This document shows positions 39,689-48,802 of a DNA stretch of 64,000 nt, piece by piece. Source of the stretch: Streptomyces sp. AP-93. Its GTDB lineage: Bacteria; Actinomycetota; Actinomycetes; Streptomycetales; Streptomycetaceae. Each line of letters begins with the position of its first letter. The stretch's first letter is position 1. The translations under genes and the position numbers were made by a program. The notes under the pieces were generated by a model. It was not told the origin of the DNA. It saw nothing but the letters and a program-made list of their open reading frames with translations, and did not search any database. Where the stretch lies: assembly GCF_022808175.1 (NCBI RefSeq), contig NZ_JALGBX010000002.1, forward strand, positions 434,001 to 498,000, read 5' to 3'.

Positions 39689-39707
39689 ATGTATCGGCTC
39701 GATACAT
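39689..39707. promoter_or_regulatory. PadR operator
   Basis: Perfect inverted repeat ATGTATCG-GCT-CGATACAT, 42 bases before the PadR start. PadR proteins bind ATGT/ACAT dyads. Confidence 0.7.
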
Positions 39708-39837
39708 CCAGACGATAGAACGGGTAGCCCTCAGCTACAAGTGGTGACACGGTGACCGGCGTCACATCACCGATTTGCGCGAGGTAAGTTGCCTGATTTG
39801 GGGTGAACTTCGGCACTGATTGGCTTTTGGGCGTGCG

Positions 39838-39913
39838 TAGTCTGTGCGCCATGACACCGGGGGGACCGGAACTCACCTGCCGCTTCCAGGCCACTCGCCT
39901 GCCCGAGGAGTAG
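39838..39913 (+). promoter_or_regulatory. Promoter and possible leaderless leader ORF of the PBP gene
   Basis: TAGTCT at 39838-39843 fits a Streptomyces -10 box; transcription would start at about 39850, right at an ATG (39851). The 20-codon ORF from there (MTPGGPELTCRFQATRLPEE) ends at TAG 39911-39913. Its last codons GAG-GAG are also the Shine-Dalgarno sequence (GAGGAG) for the PBP ATG at 39921. No convincing -35 is seen. Confidence 0.45.
39851..39913 (+). CDS. Possible 20-aa leader peptide upstream of the PBP gene
   Basis: Reads MTPGGPELTCRFQATRLPEE and stops seven bases before the PBP ATG. No ribosome site precedes it; a -10-like TAGTCT seven bases before the ATG would give a leaderless message. 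Translation would keep ribosomes on the PBP initiation region. One cysteine. Coding status is uncertain, since an ORF of this length arises by chance easily. Confidence 0.3.
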   Translation: MTPGGPELTCRFQATRLPEE

Positions 39914-39920
39914 TCGTTCG

Positions 39921-42464
39921 ATGAGCGAGCACCGCCGCAAACCGCAACAGCCCCAGAGCGGTGGCCGCGCCGCCGCCCGCAAGGCTGCCCAGCAGCGCCC
40001 TGCCAGGGGCGCCGGTTCCGGGCGTGACGTCCCCACCGCGTCACCCAGCGGGCCGTATGCACCGCAGCCGGGTCACGGCAGCCGGTCGGACGCCCGGAGA
40101 TCCGCCGGCCGCGGCTCGGCGGGACGGGGCAGGGGCGCCGCCGCGGCCGCGGGCGCCGGCCGTCCCAAGCGGTTCATCAACTATCCCCGCGGGGAAAAGG
40201 CCGGCTGGAAGCGCTTCGTCCCCTCCTGGAAGCTCGTCAGCGGTACGGCCCTGGGCTTCTGCGCGATCATCACGGCCGGCGCCGGCATCGGCATCGCTTC
40301 GGTGGGCACACCCGACGTGAACAAGACGGCCAAGGCGCAGAACAACGTCTTCTACTGGGCGGACGGCACCCAGATGGTCGCGACCGGCGGGTCCGTCAAC
40401 CGCCAGATCGTCCCCATCGGAAAGATCCCCCGGTCCATGCAGAACGCCGTGATCGCGGCGGAGAACGAGTCCTTCGAGTCGGACAAGGGCGTCGACCCGA
40501 TGGGCATCGCCCGCGCCGTGTGGAACATGGCCAAGGGCGGATCCACCCAGGGCGGCTCGACGATCACCCAGCAGTTCGTGAAGAACCAGTACCTGGACTC
40601 GGACCAGACGCTCAAGCGAAAGGTCACCGAGCTCTTCATCTCGATAAAGCTGGGTGTCAACGAGGAGAAGAACACGATCCTCGCCGGCTACCTGAACACC
40701 GCCTACTACGGCCGCGACGCCTACGGGATCCAGGCGGCCGCGCGCGCCTACTTCGGCAAGGACAGCGAAAAGCTGAACCCCTCCGAGAGCGCCTTCCTCG
40801 CCGCCGTGCTCAAGGGCCCGAACCTCTACAACCCCGACGGCGGCATCGGCGCCACCGCCACGCCCGAGCAGAACACCAAGCGGGCCCATGACCGCTGGCA
40901 ATGGGTGCTGGACCGCGAGGTCAAGGTCGGGCGCATGCAGCAGGCGGAGCGGGACCAGTTCAAAACCTTCCCCCAGCTGATCGAATCCGCTCAGGCCGCC
41001 GGCATGTCCGGGCAGATCGGCTACCTGGTCGATACCGCCAACCTCTACCTGTCGAAGACCAAGGGCATCAAGGTCGAGGACCTGGCCAAGGGCGGCTACC
41101 GGATCCACACCACCTTCCAGAAGAAGAAGGTGGACGCGCTGGTCAAGGCCGTCGAGGGGACCCGGGACGGGATGCTCGACGAGAAGAAGCGGCCCGAGAC
41201 GGACACCTTCGTCCAGTTCGGCGCGGCCTCGGTGGACGTCAAGACCGGCGCCCTCGTGGCCCTGTACGGCGGCCCCGGCATCGACAAGAAGCACTTCAAC
41301 AACAACGCCAACACCTCGGGCGTCCAGGTCGGCTCGACCTGGAAGCCGTTCGTGCTGGCCGCGGCCATGCAGTACGGCACGCAGAACTCGGACGGCGAGG
41401 GGATCTCGGCCGACAGCAAGTACATGGCCAGCGACCTCACGGTGATCAACAACCGTGCGGGCCAGCCGCTGCGCGACGGCTCCGGCAAGCCGTTCCGGCA
41501 GAAGAACGAGAGCCCGCAGGATTACGGCTACGTGACCTTGAACAAGGCGATGGAGGACTCCATCAACGTGCCGTTCGCCCAGCTCGTCTTCGACGTCGGC
41601 CACAGCAAGGTGAAGGAAGTCGCCGAGTCGACCGGCATCCTCCCGGAGTCCTTCGACCCGAACGACAACGCCTCCTTCGCTCTGGGCACCTCGACCCCCA
41701 GCGCCATCCGCATGGCCGACTCCTACGCCACCTTCGCCGCCTCCGGAATCCACCACGATCCGTACTCGGTGAGCAGCGTCCAGAAGAACGGCAAGGACCT
41801 GCCCGGCTTCGGGCCCCCCAAGGGCTCGCGGGCCATGGACAACTCCATCGCGGACAACATCACCAAGGTCCTGCGCAACGTCGTCGAGAAGGGCACCGGT
41901 ACCAAGGCCAAGAAGCTGGGCCGGCCCGCCGCGGGCAAGACCGGCACCACCGACAAGAACATGTCGGCCTGGTTCGTCGGCTATACCCCCGAGCTGTCGA
42001 CCTCCGTGGCCCTGTTCCGCTCGGACCCGAGCGCGAAGAAGAAGGAACTGATCTCGATGAGGGGCGTGGCGGGCATTCCCTCCCTCCACGGTGGTGACAT
42101 CCCGGCAGAGATCTGGACCAAGTACATGAAGGAGGCGCTGAACGGCGTCGCGAAGTCGGACTTCCCGGAGCCCGACGAGCTCGGTGTCGTCGCGGACGCC
42201 TCGGGCGCTCCGTCGCCCTCCCCCTCCATGTCCCCCTCCCCCTCGCCGTCTCCGTCGAACTCCCCGTCCCCGTCCCCGTCCCGGTCCCCCAGCCCGAGTC
42301 CTACGCGCGGCGGCGGCAAGCCGACCTGCAAGCCGTGGGCCATCTGCGAGCCGGACCCCAGCCCCAGTTCGTCCCGGTCGCCCTCGCCCTCGCCCAGCAA
42401 GACGCGCGACAGGCCGAGCGGCGGTACCGGAGAGTTCCCGATAGGGGGCTCTACGGGGGGCTGA
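39921..42464 (+). CDS. Class A penicillin-binding protein (glycosyltransferase/transpeptidase)
   Basis: 847 aa. A disordered cytoplasmic tail (1-100) precedes a membrane anchor (VSGTALGFCAIITAGAGIGI, ~106-125). GT51 domain: catalytic Glu in AENESF (E181; the second acidic residue of the usual ED pair is Asn, common in actinobacterial PBPs) and GGSTITQQF (211-219). Transpeptidase: S472-T-W-K475, S547-I-N, K673-T-G-T. A Ser/Pro tail (SPSPSPSPS, ~735-830) replaces PASTA repeats. It polymerises and cross-links peptidoglycan. The PadR gene diverges upstream. Confidence 0.96.
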   Translation: MSEHRRKPQQPQSGGRAAARKAAQQRPARGAGSGRDVPTASPSGPYAPQPGHGSRSDARRSAGRGSAGRGRGAAAAAGAGRPKRFINYPRGEKAGWKRFVPSWKLVSGTALGFCAIITAGAGIGIASVGTPDVNKTAKAQNNVFYWADGTQMVATGGSVNRQIVPIGKIPRSMQNAVIAAENESFESDKGVDPMGIARAVWNMAKGGSTQGGSTITQQFVKNQYLDSDQTLKRKVTELFISIKLGVNEEKNTILAGYLNTAYYGRDAYGIQAAARAYFGKDSEKLNPSESAFLAAVLKGPNLYNPDGGIGATATPEQNTKRAHDRWQWVLDREVKVGRMQQAERDQFKTFPQLIESAQAAGMSGQIGYLVDTANLYLSKTKGIKVEDLAKGGYRIHTTFQKKKVDALVKAVEGTRDGMLDEKKRPETDTFVQFGAASVDVKTGALVALYGGPGIDKKHFNNNANTSGVQVGSTWKPFVLAAAMQYGTQNSDGEGISADSKYMASDLTVINNRAGQPLRDGSGKPFRQKNESPQDYGYVTLNKAMEDSINVPFAQLVFDVGHSKVKEVAESTGILPESFDPNDNASFALGTSTPSAIRMADSYATFAASGIHHDPYSVSSVQKNGKDLPGFGPPKGSRAMDNSIADNITKVLRNVVEKGTGTKAKKLGRPAAGKTGTTDKNMSAWFVGYTPELSTSVALFRSDPSAKKKELISMRGVAGIPSLHGGDIPAEIWTKYMKEALNGVAKSDFPEPDELGVVADASGAPSPSPSMSPSPSPSPSNSPSPSPSRSPSPSPTRGGGKPTCKPWAICEPDPSPSSSRSPSPSPSKTRDRPSGGTGEFPIGGSTGG

Positions 42465-42485
42465 CCGGACGCCCCACGCACGGAC

Positions 42486-42522
42486 GGAGAGGGCCGTCGC
42501 ACCCAGTGCGGCGGCCCTCTCC
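42486..42522 (+). terminator. Terminator after the PBP gene
   Basis: A 17-bp stem with one G-T pair, GGAGAGGGCCGTCGCAC against GTGCGGCGGCCCTCTCC, loop CCA. It ends 44 bases before the next start. Confidence 0.85.
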
Positions 42523-42566
42523 CCTGTCCCATGGGAGAGGGCGGCGCCGTACGGCAGGATGTGCGC

Positions 42567-44027
42567 ATGACGAAGGTGCACGAGGACAGCCCCGTACTGC
42601 CCACCCAGCAGGACGAGGTGGCCGCCGCGGGGAGCGAGTTCATCGGCGGGCCGCTGGGCCGCTACGCCCGGCTGGGCGGTCACTGGCTGACCCCGGTGCG
42701 GGTCGTCGTGCTCGTCGCCCTGGGGATGTTCGCGCTCGGCATGGTGCAGAAGCTGCCCTGCTACGACTGGGCGTGGTTCCGCGGGGCCGGCTCCCAGTAC
42801 ACCCACGCCTGCTACTCGGACATCCCGCACCTCTACGTCGTACGCGGCTTCGCCGACGGCCTCACCCCGTACTTCGACCGGATCCCCGGCGACATGCAGT
42901 TCCTGGAGTACCCGGTGCTCACCGGGCTCTTCATGGAGATCGCCTCCTGGATGACCCCCGGCAGCGGCTCCATGCAGCACCGGGAGCAGATGTACTGGAT
43001 GGTCAACGCGGGCATGCTGATGGTCTGCGCCGCCGTGATCGCGGTGTGCGTGGCCCGCACCCACCGCCGGCGGCCGTGGGACGCGCTGCTCTTCGCCCTC
43101 GCACCCGCCTTCGCGCTCACCGCTACCATCAACTGGGACCTGCTGGCCATCGCCCTGACCGCCGCCGCGATGCTCATGTGGTCGCGGGGCGGGGCGCGGT
43201 CCTTCGGCGTCCTGATCGGCCTGGCCACCGCGGCCAAGCTCTATCCCGTCCTGCTGCTCGGGGCCGTGTTCGTGCTCTGCTGGCGGGCCGGGAAGTGGCG
43301 TGCGTTCGGCGAGGCGGTCGGCGGCGCTCTGGTCGCCTGGCTCGTGGTGAACCTGCCCGTGATGCTCTTCGCCTGGGAGGGCTGGCAGAAGTTCTACACC
43401 TTCAGCCAGGAGCGGCCCATCGACTTCGGATCCGTGTGGCTGCTGATCTCCCAGCGCTCCGGGAACCCCCTCGAAGGCGCCAACACCTACGCGACGGGCC
43501 TGACGCTGCTGCTGTGCGCGGGCATCGGGCTGCTCACCCTGACCGCGCCCCGCCGCCCCCGCTTCGCACAGCTGGCCTTCCTGCTGGTGGCGGCCTTCAT
43601 CCTGGTCAACAAGGTCTACTCGCCCCAGTACGTGCTCTGGCTCATCCCGCTCGCCGCGCTGGCCAGGCCGCGCTGGCGGGACTTCCTGATCTGGCAGGCC
43701 GGCGAGGTCGTCTACTTCCTGGGGATCTGGTTCTACCTCGCCTACACGACCAGCGGGGACAAGCACCAGGGCCTGCCCCTGGAGGGCTACCAGCTGGCCA
43801 TCGCGGCCCACCTGCTGTGCACGCTCTACCTGTGCGCGGTGGTCGTACGCGACATCCTGCTGCCCGAGCGGGACGTGGTGCGGCGCGACGGATCGGACGA
43901 CCCCTCCGGGGGCGTCCTGGACGGCGCCGAGGACGTCTTCACGCTCTCGCGGACGCCGAAGGCGCCGCAGGACGCGGCGCCTTCGGAGGGTCAGCGGGTG
44001 GAGTGGGGCGCGCGCCCCGGGGAGTGA
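42567..44027 (+). CDS. GT87/DUF2029-type polyprenyl-linked glycosyltransferase
   Basis: 486 aa from the ATG at 42567 (CAGGA upstream; frame open to 42531). About ten membrane helices (VRVVVLVALGMFALGMVQKL, AAKLYPVLLLGAVFVLCWRA, VLWLIPLAALARP) with an outside loop after helix 1 carrying CYDWAWFRGAGSQYTHACYS (two cysteines) and FDRIPGDMQFLEYPVL. GT87 enzymes transfer mannose or arabinose from polyprenyl phosphate to envelope glycans in Actinobacteria. Acceptor unknown. It converges on the next gene with one base between stops. Confidence 0.85.
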   Translation: MTKVHEDSPVLPTQQDEVAAAGSEFIGGPLGRYARLGGHWLTPVRVVVLVALGMFALGMVQKLPCYDWAWFRGAGSQYTHACYSDIPHLYVVRGFADGLTPYFDRIPGDMQFLEYPVLTGLFMEIASWMTPGSGSMQHREQMYWMVNAGMLMVCAAVIAVCVARTHRRRPWDALLFALAPAFALTATINWDLLAIALTAAAMLMWSRGGARSFGVLIGLATAAKLYPVLLLGAVFVLCWRAGKWRAFGEAVGGALVAWLVVNLPVMLFAWEGWQKFYTFSQERPIDFGSVWLLISQRSGNPLEGANTYATGLTLLLCAGIGLLTLTAPRRPRFAQLAFLLVAAFILVNKVYSPQYVLWLIPLAALARPRWRDFLIWQAGEVVYFLGIWFYLAYTTSGDKHQGLPLEGYQLAIAAHLLCTLYLCAVVVRDILLPERDVVRRDGSDDPSGGVLDGAEDVFTLSRTPKAPQDAAPSEGQRVEWGARPGE

Positions 44028-44028
44028 C

Positions 44029-45060
44029 TCAGGCGTCGAGCACCCGGTCGAACTGCGTGGTGGTGTGGCGCAGGTGCGCCACCAGTTCGTCGCCGACCTT
44101 CGGCTCGGGAGAGTCCGACGGCACGAACAGGATGGACACCTGCATGTGCGGCGGCTCGGCGAACCAGCGCTGCTTGCCCGCCCACACGAACGGCGACAGG
44201 TTCCGGTTGACGGTGGCGAGTCCGGCGCGGGCGACGCCCTTGGCGCGCGGCATCACCCCGTGCAGGGCCTTGGGGGCCTCCAGGCCGACTCCGTGGGAGG
44301 TGCCGCCGGCGACGACGACCAGCCAGCCGTCGGAGGCGGCCTTCTGCTGCCGGTAGCCGAACCGGTCGCCCTTGGCGACGCGGGTGACGTCGAGTACCGC
44401 GCCGCGGTACTCGGTCGCCTCGTGGTCGCCCAGCCACAGCCGGGTGCCGATGCGGGCCCGGAAGCGCGTCTGCGGGAACTGCTGCTGCAGCCGCACCAGC
44501 TCCGAGGCCTTCAGGTGGCTGACGAACATCGTGTGCAGCGGCAGCCGGGCGGCGCGCAGCCGGTCCATCCAGCCGATGACCTCCTCGACGGCATCGGAGC
44601 CGTCAGGGCGGTCCAACGGCAGGTGCAGGGCGAAGCCCTCCAGCCGGACGTCCTCGATCGCCGTGTGGAGCTGGCCGAGGTCCTGCTCGGAGATCCCGTG
44701 CCGGCGCATCGAGCTCATGCACTCGATGACCACACGGGCGCCGACCAGGCCGCGCACCCCGTCAAGCGAGGACACCGAGCGGATGACCCGGTCCGGCAGC
44801 GGCACCGGCTCCTCACCGCGCCGGAACGGGGTGAGGACGAGCAGGTCACCGCCGAACCAGTCCTTGATGCTGGCGGCCTCGTACGTCGTCCCGACGGCGA
44901 GGACGTCGGCGCCCATCCGGGTCGCCTCCTCGCAGAGCCGCTCGTGACCGAAGCCGTAGCCGTTCCCCTTGCAGACGGGGATCATCCCGGGGAACTGGTC
45001 CTGGATCTGCTTCTGGTGCGCACGCCAGCGCGCGGTGTCGACGTAGAGCGTGAGCGCCAT
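44029..45060 (-). CDS. Alanine-racemase-like PLP protein next to femX
   Basis: 343 aa from the ATG at 45060. The N-terminal PLP barrel motif is PVCKGNGYGFGHERL, with K31 as the expected Schiff-base lysine, and RARIGTRLWLGDH and KGDRFGYRQQ are later conserved stretches. It is shorter and more divergent than housekeeping alanine racemases. Typical Streptomyces have their Alr gene elsewhere. Place after femX in the same operon (67 bases) suggests a role in supplying or editing an amino acid for wall cross-bridges; substrate unknown. Confidence 0.82.
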   Translation of the reverse strand: MALTLYVDTARWRAHQKQIQDQFPGMIPVCKGNGYGFGHERLCEEATRMGADVLAVGTTYEAASIKDWFGGDLLVLTPFRRGEEPVPLPDRVIRSVSSLDGVRGLVGARVVIECMSSMRRHGISEQDLGQLHTAIEDVRLEGFALHLPLDRPDGSDAVEEVIGWMDRLRAARLPLHTMFVSHLKASELVRLQQQFPQTRFRARIGTRLWLGDHEATEYRGAVLDVTRVAKGDRFGYRQQKAASDGWLVVVAGGTSHGVGLEAPKALHGVMPRAKGVARAGLATVNRNLSPFVWAGKQRWFAEPPHMQVSILFVPSDSPEPKVGDELVAHLRHTTTQFDRVLDA

Positions 45061-45127
45061 GCCCGTCCGGAGCCTCTCTCGATGAGCTGCGTGGTGCAGC
45101 GGTGCGGTGTGTGTGGGTGGGGCGGGG

Positions 45128-46246
45128 TCAGCGACGCGACATGTAGATGTCGAGTGCCTTGTGCAGCAGCTTGTTGAGCGGGAAGTCCCACTCGCCGACG
45201 TACTCGACGGCCTCGCCGCCCGTGCCGACCTTGAACTGGATGAGGCCGAACAGGTGGTCGTTCTCGTCCAGGGTGTCACTGATGCCGCGCAGGTCGTAGA
45301 CGCTTGCGCCGAGCGCGTAGGAGTCGCGCAGCATGCGCCACTGCATCGCGTTCGAAGGACGGACCTCGCGCTTGTGGTTGGCGGATGCGCCGTACGAGTA
45401 CCAGACGTGCTGGCCGACGGTGAGCATCGTGGCGGCGGCCAGCGGCTCCCCCTCGTGCGTGGCGATGTACAGCCGCATCCGGTTGGGGTCCTCGGAGTTG
45501 AGGGCCGTCCACTGGCGCTGGAAGTAGCTGAGCGGGCGCGGGCGGAACTTGTCGCGCTCGGCCGTGACCTCGTACAGCTTCTGCCAGGTCGGGAGGTCCT
45601 CATAACCGCCCTGGACGACCTCGACACCGGCCTTCTCGGCCTTCTTGATGTTGCGGCGCCACAGCTGGTTGAAGCCCTTGAGGACGTCGTCCAGCGAGCG
45701 GTTGGCCAGGGGTACCTGGAAGACGTACCGGGGCTGGACGTCGCCGAAGCCGGCGCCGCCGTCCTCGGCCTGCTGCCAGCCCATCCGGCGCAGCTTGTCG
45801 GAGACTTCGAAGGCGCGGGGCTCGATGACGGAGGCCTCCACGTCACGCAGGCGCTTGACCTCCGGGTCCTGGATACCGGCCTTGATGGCGGTCGAGTTCC
45901 AGCGGCGGATCACGACGGGCGGGCCCATCTTCACGGTGAAGGCGCCCTGCTGCTTGAGGTGCGCCAGCATCGGCTGGAGCCACTCTTCGAGGTTGGGGGC
46001 GTACCAGTTGATGACCGGGCCCTCGGGGAGGTACGCGAGGTACCGCTTCACCTTGGGCAGCTGCCGGTACAACACGAGTGCGGCGCCGACGAGTTCGCCG
46101 GACTGGTCGAACCATCCGAGGTTCTCGGAACGCCACTCGTTCTTCACGTCGGCCCACGCCGGGACCTGGCAGTGGCTAGCCGAGGGCAGGCTCTGGAGGT
46201 AGCCCAGGTGCTGCTCTCGGCTGATGGTCCTCAGGGACAGGCTCAT
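45128..46246 (-). CDS. femX: FemX-type lipid II:glycine glycyltransferase
   Basis: 372 aa from the ATG at 46246 (GAGGAG upstream). FemABX fold of two GNAT-like halves; QLWRRNIKKAEKAGVEV and the C-terminal SNAMQWRMLRDSYALGASVY are typical. Uses Gly-tRNA to add the first glycine to the LL-diaminopimelate of lipid II, giving the Gly bridge of Streptomyces. The S. coelicolor orthologue, in the same position, is essential. Confidence 0.92.
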   Translation of the reverse strand: MSLSLRTISREQHLGYLQSLPSASHCQVPAWADVKNEWRSENLGWFDQSGELVGAALVLYRQLPKVKRYLAYLPEGPVINWYAPNLEEWLQPMLAHLKQQGAFTVKMGPPVVIRRWNSTAIKAGIQDPEVKRLRDVEASVIEPRAFEVSDKLRRMGWQQAEDGGAGFGDVQPRYVFQVPLANRSLDDVLKGFNQLWRRNIKKAEKAGVEVVQGGYEDLPTWQKLYEVTAERDKFRPRPLSYFQRQWTALNSEDPNRMRLYIATHEGEPLAAATMLTVGQHVWYSYGASANHKREVRPSNAMQWRMLRDSYALGASVYDLRGISDTLDENDHLFGLIQFKVGTGGEAVEYVGEWDFPLNKLLHKALDIYMSRR

Positions 46247-46374
46247 GCGGGGCGTCTCCTCGGCGGCTTCGCTGGCTATGGCGCGAAGCCTACTGCGACG
46301 GGGGCGCCACCCATCTGGGGGACAGGCCGGGCCTGGGCCGGTGGAGGCCGGCGCCCCGTCGCGGAGGCACCCGG

Positions 46375-46689
46375 TCAGCCCAGCCAGCCGCCGAAGAGAC
46401 CGCCGTGCGCCATGCCGAGGAAGAAGCCGATGGCCGCGGCTCCGAGGCCGATGATCAGTGCTGTGCGTTCGCGTGTCGTGGCGGAGATGAACTGGCCGTA
46501 GAGCCCGGTGACGATCCCGATCAGCCCGGTCCACGAGCTGAGCAGGTGCAGGTTGTGGAAGAAGGCCGTGACGAACGCCACGGCGCCGAGGACCAGGGTG
46601 ACCGCCACCAGGGTGTCCTGGAGCGGATGGGGCTTGCCGTCGGTCGCGAAGAGCGAGATGGAGGACTGAGATCGCATTGCCTGTGCCAT
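46375..46689 (-). CDS. Small membrane protein of unknown function
   Basis: 104 aa from the ATG at 46689 (AGGAGGTGCC upstream). Three hydrophobic segments ([56 protein letters not shown]). Family unknown but present in the same place in Streptomyces. It diverges from rpsF. Confidence 0.85.
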   Translation of the reverse strand: MAQAMRSQSSISLFATDGKPHPLQDTLVAVTLVLGAVAFVTAFFHNLHLLSSWTGLIGIVTGLYGQFISATTRERTALIIGLGAAAIGFFLGMAHGGLFGGWLG

Positions 46690-46892
46690 CGGAAGGCACC
46701 TCCTGGCTGCAGCAGAGCGGTGCTGCGGGGCCGGCTCCGGCAGGAGCAGGGGCCTAGCACCGAGCACACCCGATGCATACAGATTGTGGCCTCCTTGCGC
46801 CGGATTTCAACCGGAAGGAGTCGAGGAGGTAGTCTGTACAGCTGCGCGGTGTCTGCTCTGCAGATGCCGTGCGCACGCATCACGACCCTCCT

Positions 46893-46911
46893 GCCACGGA
46901 ACGACCGTGGC
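46893..46911 (+). other. Hairpin in the rpsF leader
   Basis: GCCACGG-AACGA-CCGTGGC, 19 bases, 29 bases before the rpsF ATG. Many bacteria regulate rpsF by an S6:S18-binding leader RNA; whether this hairpin is one is unknown. Confidence 0.35.
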
Positions 46912-46939
46912 CGCTGAGTCCAAAGGAGGTGGGTTCCAC

Positions 46940-47230
46940 ATGCGTCACTACGAAGTGATGGTCATCCTCGACCCCGATCTCGAGGAGCGCGCTGTCTCCC
47001 CGCTGATCGAGAACTTCCTTTCTGTCGTCCGTGAGGGCAACGGAAAGGTCGAGAAGGTCGACACCTGGGGCCGTCGTCGTCTCGCTTACGAGATCAAGAA
47101 GAAGCCCGAGGGCATCTACTCGGTCATCGACCTCCAGGCCGAGCCTGCGGTCGTCAAGGAGCTTGACCGACAGCTGAACCTGAACGAGTCGGTTCTCCGG
47201 ACCAAGGTCCTTCGCCCCGAGACCCACTGA
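46940..47230 (+). CDS. rpsF: 30S ribosomal protein S6
   Basis: 96 aa, the usual length. [19 protein letters not shown] and [20 protein letters not shown] are conserved. ATG after AAAGGAGG. First gene of the rpsF-ssb-rpsR-rplI operon; S6 forms a heterodimer with S18 in the 30S platform. Confidence 0.98.
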   Translation: MRHYEVMVILDPDLEERAVSPLIENFLSVVREGNGKVEKVDTWGRRRLAYEIKKKPEGIYSVIDLQAEPAVVKELDRQLNLNESVLRTKVLRPETH

Positions 47231-47302
47231 ACTTCGGTTCAGCGGTAATCGGGACCGAGTAGCACAGCAGCCCAGCAGCAATCCCCGCCGAGAGGTTCAT
47301 CC

Positions 47303-47905
47303 ATGGCAGGCGAGACCGTCATCACGGTCGTCGGCAATCTCGTCGACGACCCCGAGCTGCGCTTCACCCCCTCGGGTGCGGCGGTCGCGAAGTTCCGTGT
47401 CGCGTCCACTCCCCGCACTTTCGACAAGCAGACCAATGAGTGGAAGGACGGCGAAAGCCTGTTCCTGACCTGCTCGGTCTGGCGCCAGGCGGCTGAGAAC
47501 GTCGCCGAGTCCCTTACCCGGGGCATGCGCGTCATCGTGCAGGGCCGGCTGAAGCAGCGGTCGTACGAGGACCGTGAGGGTGTCAAGCGCACGGTCTACG
47601 AGCTGGACGTCGAGGAAGTCGGCCCCAGCCTGAAGAACGCCACGTCCAAGGTCACCAAGACCACTGGTCGCGGTGGTCAGGGTGGATACGGCGGCGGTGG
47701 CGGCGGTCAGCAGCAGGGCGGCGGCGGTGGCAACTGGGGCGGAGCCCCCAGTGGCGGCGCCCCCCAGGGCGGCGGAGCTCCCTCCGACGACCCCTGGGCG
47801 TCCAGTGCGCCGGCCGGTGGCCAGCAGCAGGGCGGCGGCGGTGGCGGTTGGGGCGGAAGCTCCGGCGGCTCCGGCGGTGGCTACTCGGACGAGCCGCCCT
47901 TCTAG
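47303..47905 (+). CDS. ssb: Single-stranded DNA-binding protein
   Basis: 200 aa. OB fold 1-110 ([52 protein letters not shown]), a Gly/Gln-rich linker (~115-190) and the acidic tip SDEPPF that recruits repair proteins. Essential replication SSB, located with ribosomal genes as is usual. The long Gly-rich linker is typical of Streptomyces. Confidence 0.97.
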   Translation: MAGETVITVVGNLVDDPELRFTPSGAAVAKFRVASTPRTFDKQTNEWKDGESLFLTCSVWRQAAENVAESLTRGMRVIVQGRLKQRSYEDREGVKRTVYELDVEEVGPSLKNATSKVTKTTGRGGQGGYGGGGGGQQQGGGGGNWGGAPSGGAPQGGGAPSDDPWASSAPAGGQQQGGGGGGWGGSSGGSGGGYSDEPPF

Positions 47906-47948
47906 GGCAGCTCGCACCCCCACTTCTTGATTTCACAGGAGAGACACA

Positions 47949-48185
47949 ATGGCGAAGCCGCCTGTGCGCAAGCCTAAGAAGAAGGTCTGCGCGTTCTGCA
48001 AGGACAAGACCGCGTACGTGGACTACAAGGACACGAACATGCTGCGGAAGTTCATTTCCGACCGTGGCAAGATCCGTGCCCGCCGCGTTACCGGCAACTG
48101 CACGCAGCACCAGCGTGACGTCGCCACGGCAGTCAAGAACAGCCGTGAGATGGCACTGCTGCCCTACACGTCCACCGCGCGATAA
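47949..48185 (+). CDS. rpsR: 30S ribosomal protein S18, cysteine-containing form
   Basis: 78 aa. Conserved core [19 protein letters not shown]. Carries CAFC and a further C-x2-H (CTQH), the zinc-binding (C+) paralogue; Streptomyces usually also have a C- copy induced by zinc starvation. ATG 43 bases after ssb. Confidence 0.96.
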   Translation: MAKPPVRKPKKKVCAFCKDKTAYVDYKDTNMLRKFISDRGKIRARRVTGNCTQHQRDVATAVKNSREMALLPYTSTAR

Positions 48186-48203
48186 GGAAAGGGTGACCGA
48201 ATA

Positions 48204-48650
48204 ATGAAGATCATCCTGACCCACGAGGTCTCTGGCCTCGGCACCGCCGGCGATGTCGTCGACGTCAAGGACGGTTACGCTCGCAACTACCTGGTCCCGC
48301 GTGGTTTCGCGATCCGCTGGACCAAGGGTGGCGAGAAGGACGTGGCGCAGATCCGCCGCGCCCGCAAGATCCACGAGATCGCGACCATCGAGCAGGCCAA
48401 CGAGTTCAAGGCCAAGCTCGAGAACGTCAAGGTCCGTCTGGCCACCCGCGCGGGTGACGCCGGTCGTCTCTTCGGTTCCGTCACGCCCTCCGACATCGCC
48501 ACGGCGATCGAGGCGTCCGGTGGCCCGAAGGTCGACAAGCGCCGCGTGGAGCTGGGCTCCCCGATCAAGACCCTCGGTTCGTACCAGGTCTCCGTGCGTC
48601 TGCACGCTGACGTGGCCGCGACCGTGGGCATCGAGGTCGTCGCCGCCTAA
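48204..48650 (+). CDS. rplI: 50S ribosomal protein L9
   Basis: 148 aa. N-terminal domain [40 protein letters not shown] and a C-terminal RNA-binding domain joined by a long helix. ATG 18 bases after rpsR. Followed by a strong terminator and two parS sites. Confidence 0.97.
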   Translation: MKIILTHEVSGLGTAGDVVDVKDGYARNYLVPRGFAIRWTKGGEKDVAQIRRARKIHEIATIEQANEFKAKLENVKVRLATRAGDAGRLFGSVTPSDIATAIEASGGPKVDKRRVELGSPIKTLGSYQVSVRLHADVAATVGIEVVAA

Positions 48651-48661
48651 GGGCTGCGCAT

Positions 48662-48695
48662 GAAGGGCCGCACCCCTGTGGGGGTGCGGCCCTTC
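48662..48695 (+). terminator. rplI terminator
   Basis: 15-bp perfect stem GAAGGGCCGCACCCC (48662-48676) with GGGGTGCGGCCCTTC (48681-48695), loop TGTG, then TTCGTTG. Confidence 0.9.
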
Positions 48696-48701
48696 TTCGT
48701 T

Positions 48702-48715
48702 GTTTCACGTGAAAC
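48702..48715. other. parS: parS site 7
   Basis: GTTTCACGTGAAAC directly after the rplI terminator. Confidence 0.96.
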
Positions 48716-48736
48716 ACGGGCTTGTTCATCGGCCCT

Positions 48737-48750
48737 GTTTCACGTGAAAC
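48737..48750. other. parS: parS site 8
   Basis: GTTTCACGTGAAAC, 35 bases after site 7 in the region between rplI and the MATE gene. Confidence 0.96.
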
Positions 48751-48802
48751 ATCGCTCCAGGCCGACAGCGGGAACCGGCGGTCTGCCGCGGGCCGCCTCG
48801 GT

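Noticed and set aside
46893-46911. Confirmed S6:S18 leader RNA
   Set aside because: The hairpin is real, but the bulge motif expected for the known class is not convincing, so it is listed only as a hairpin.
46784-46939. Extended rpsF start at 46784
   Set aside because: S6 starts MRHYEVM with AAAGGAGG upstream; the extension is untranslated leader.
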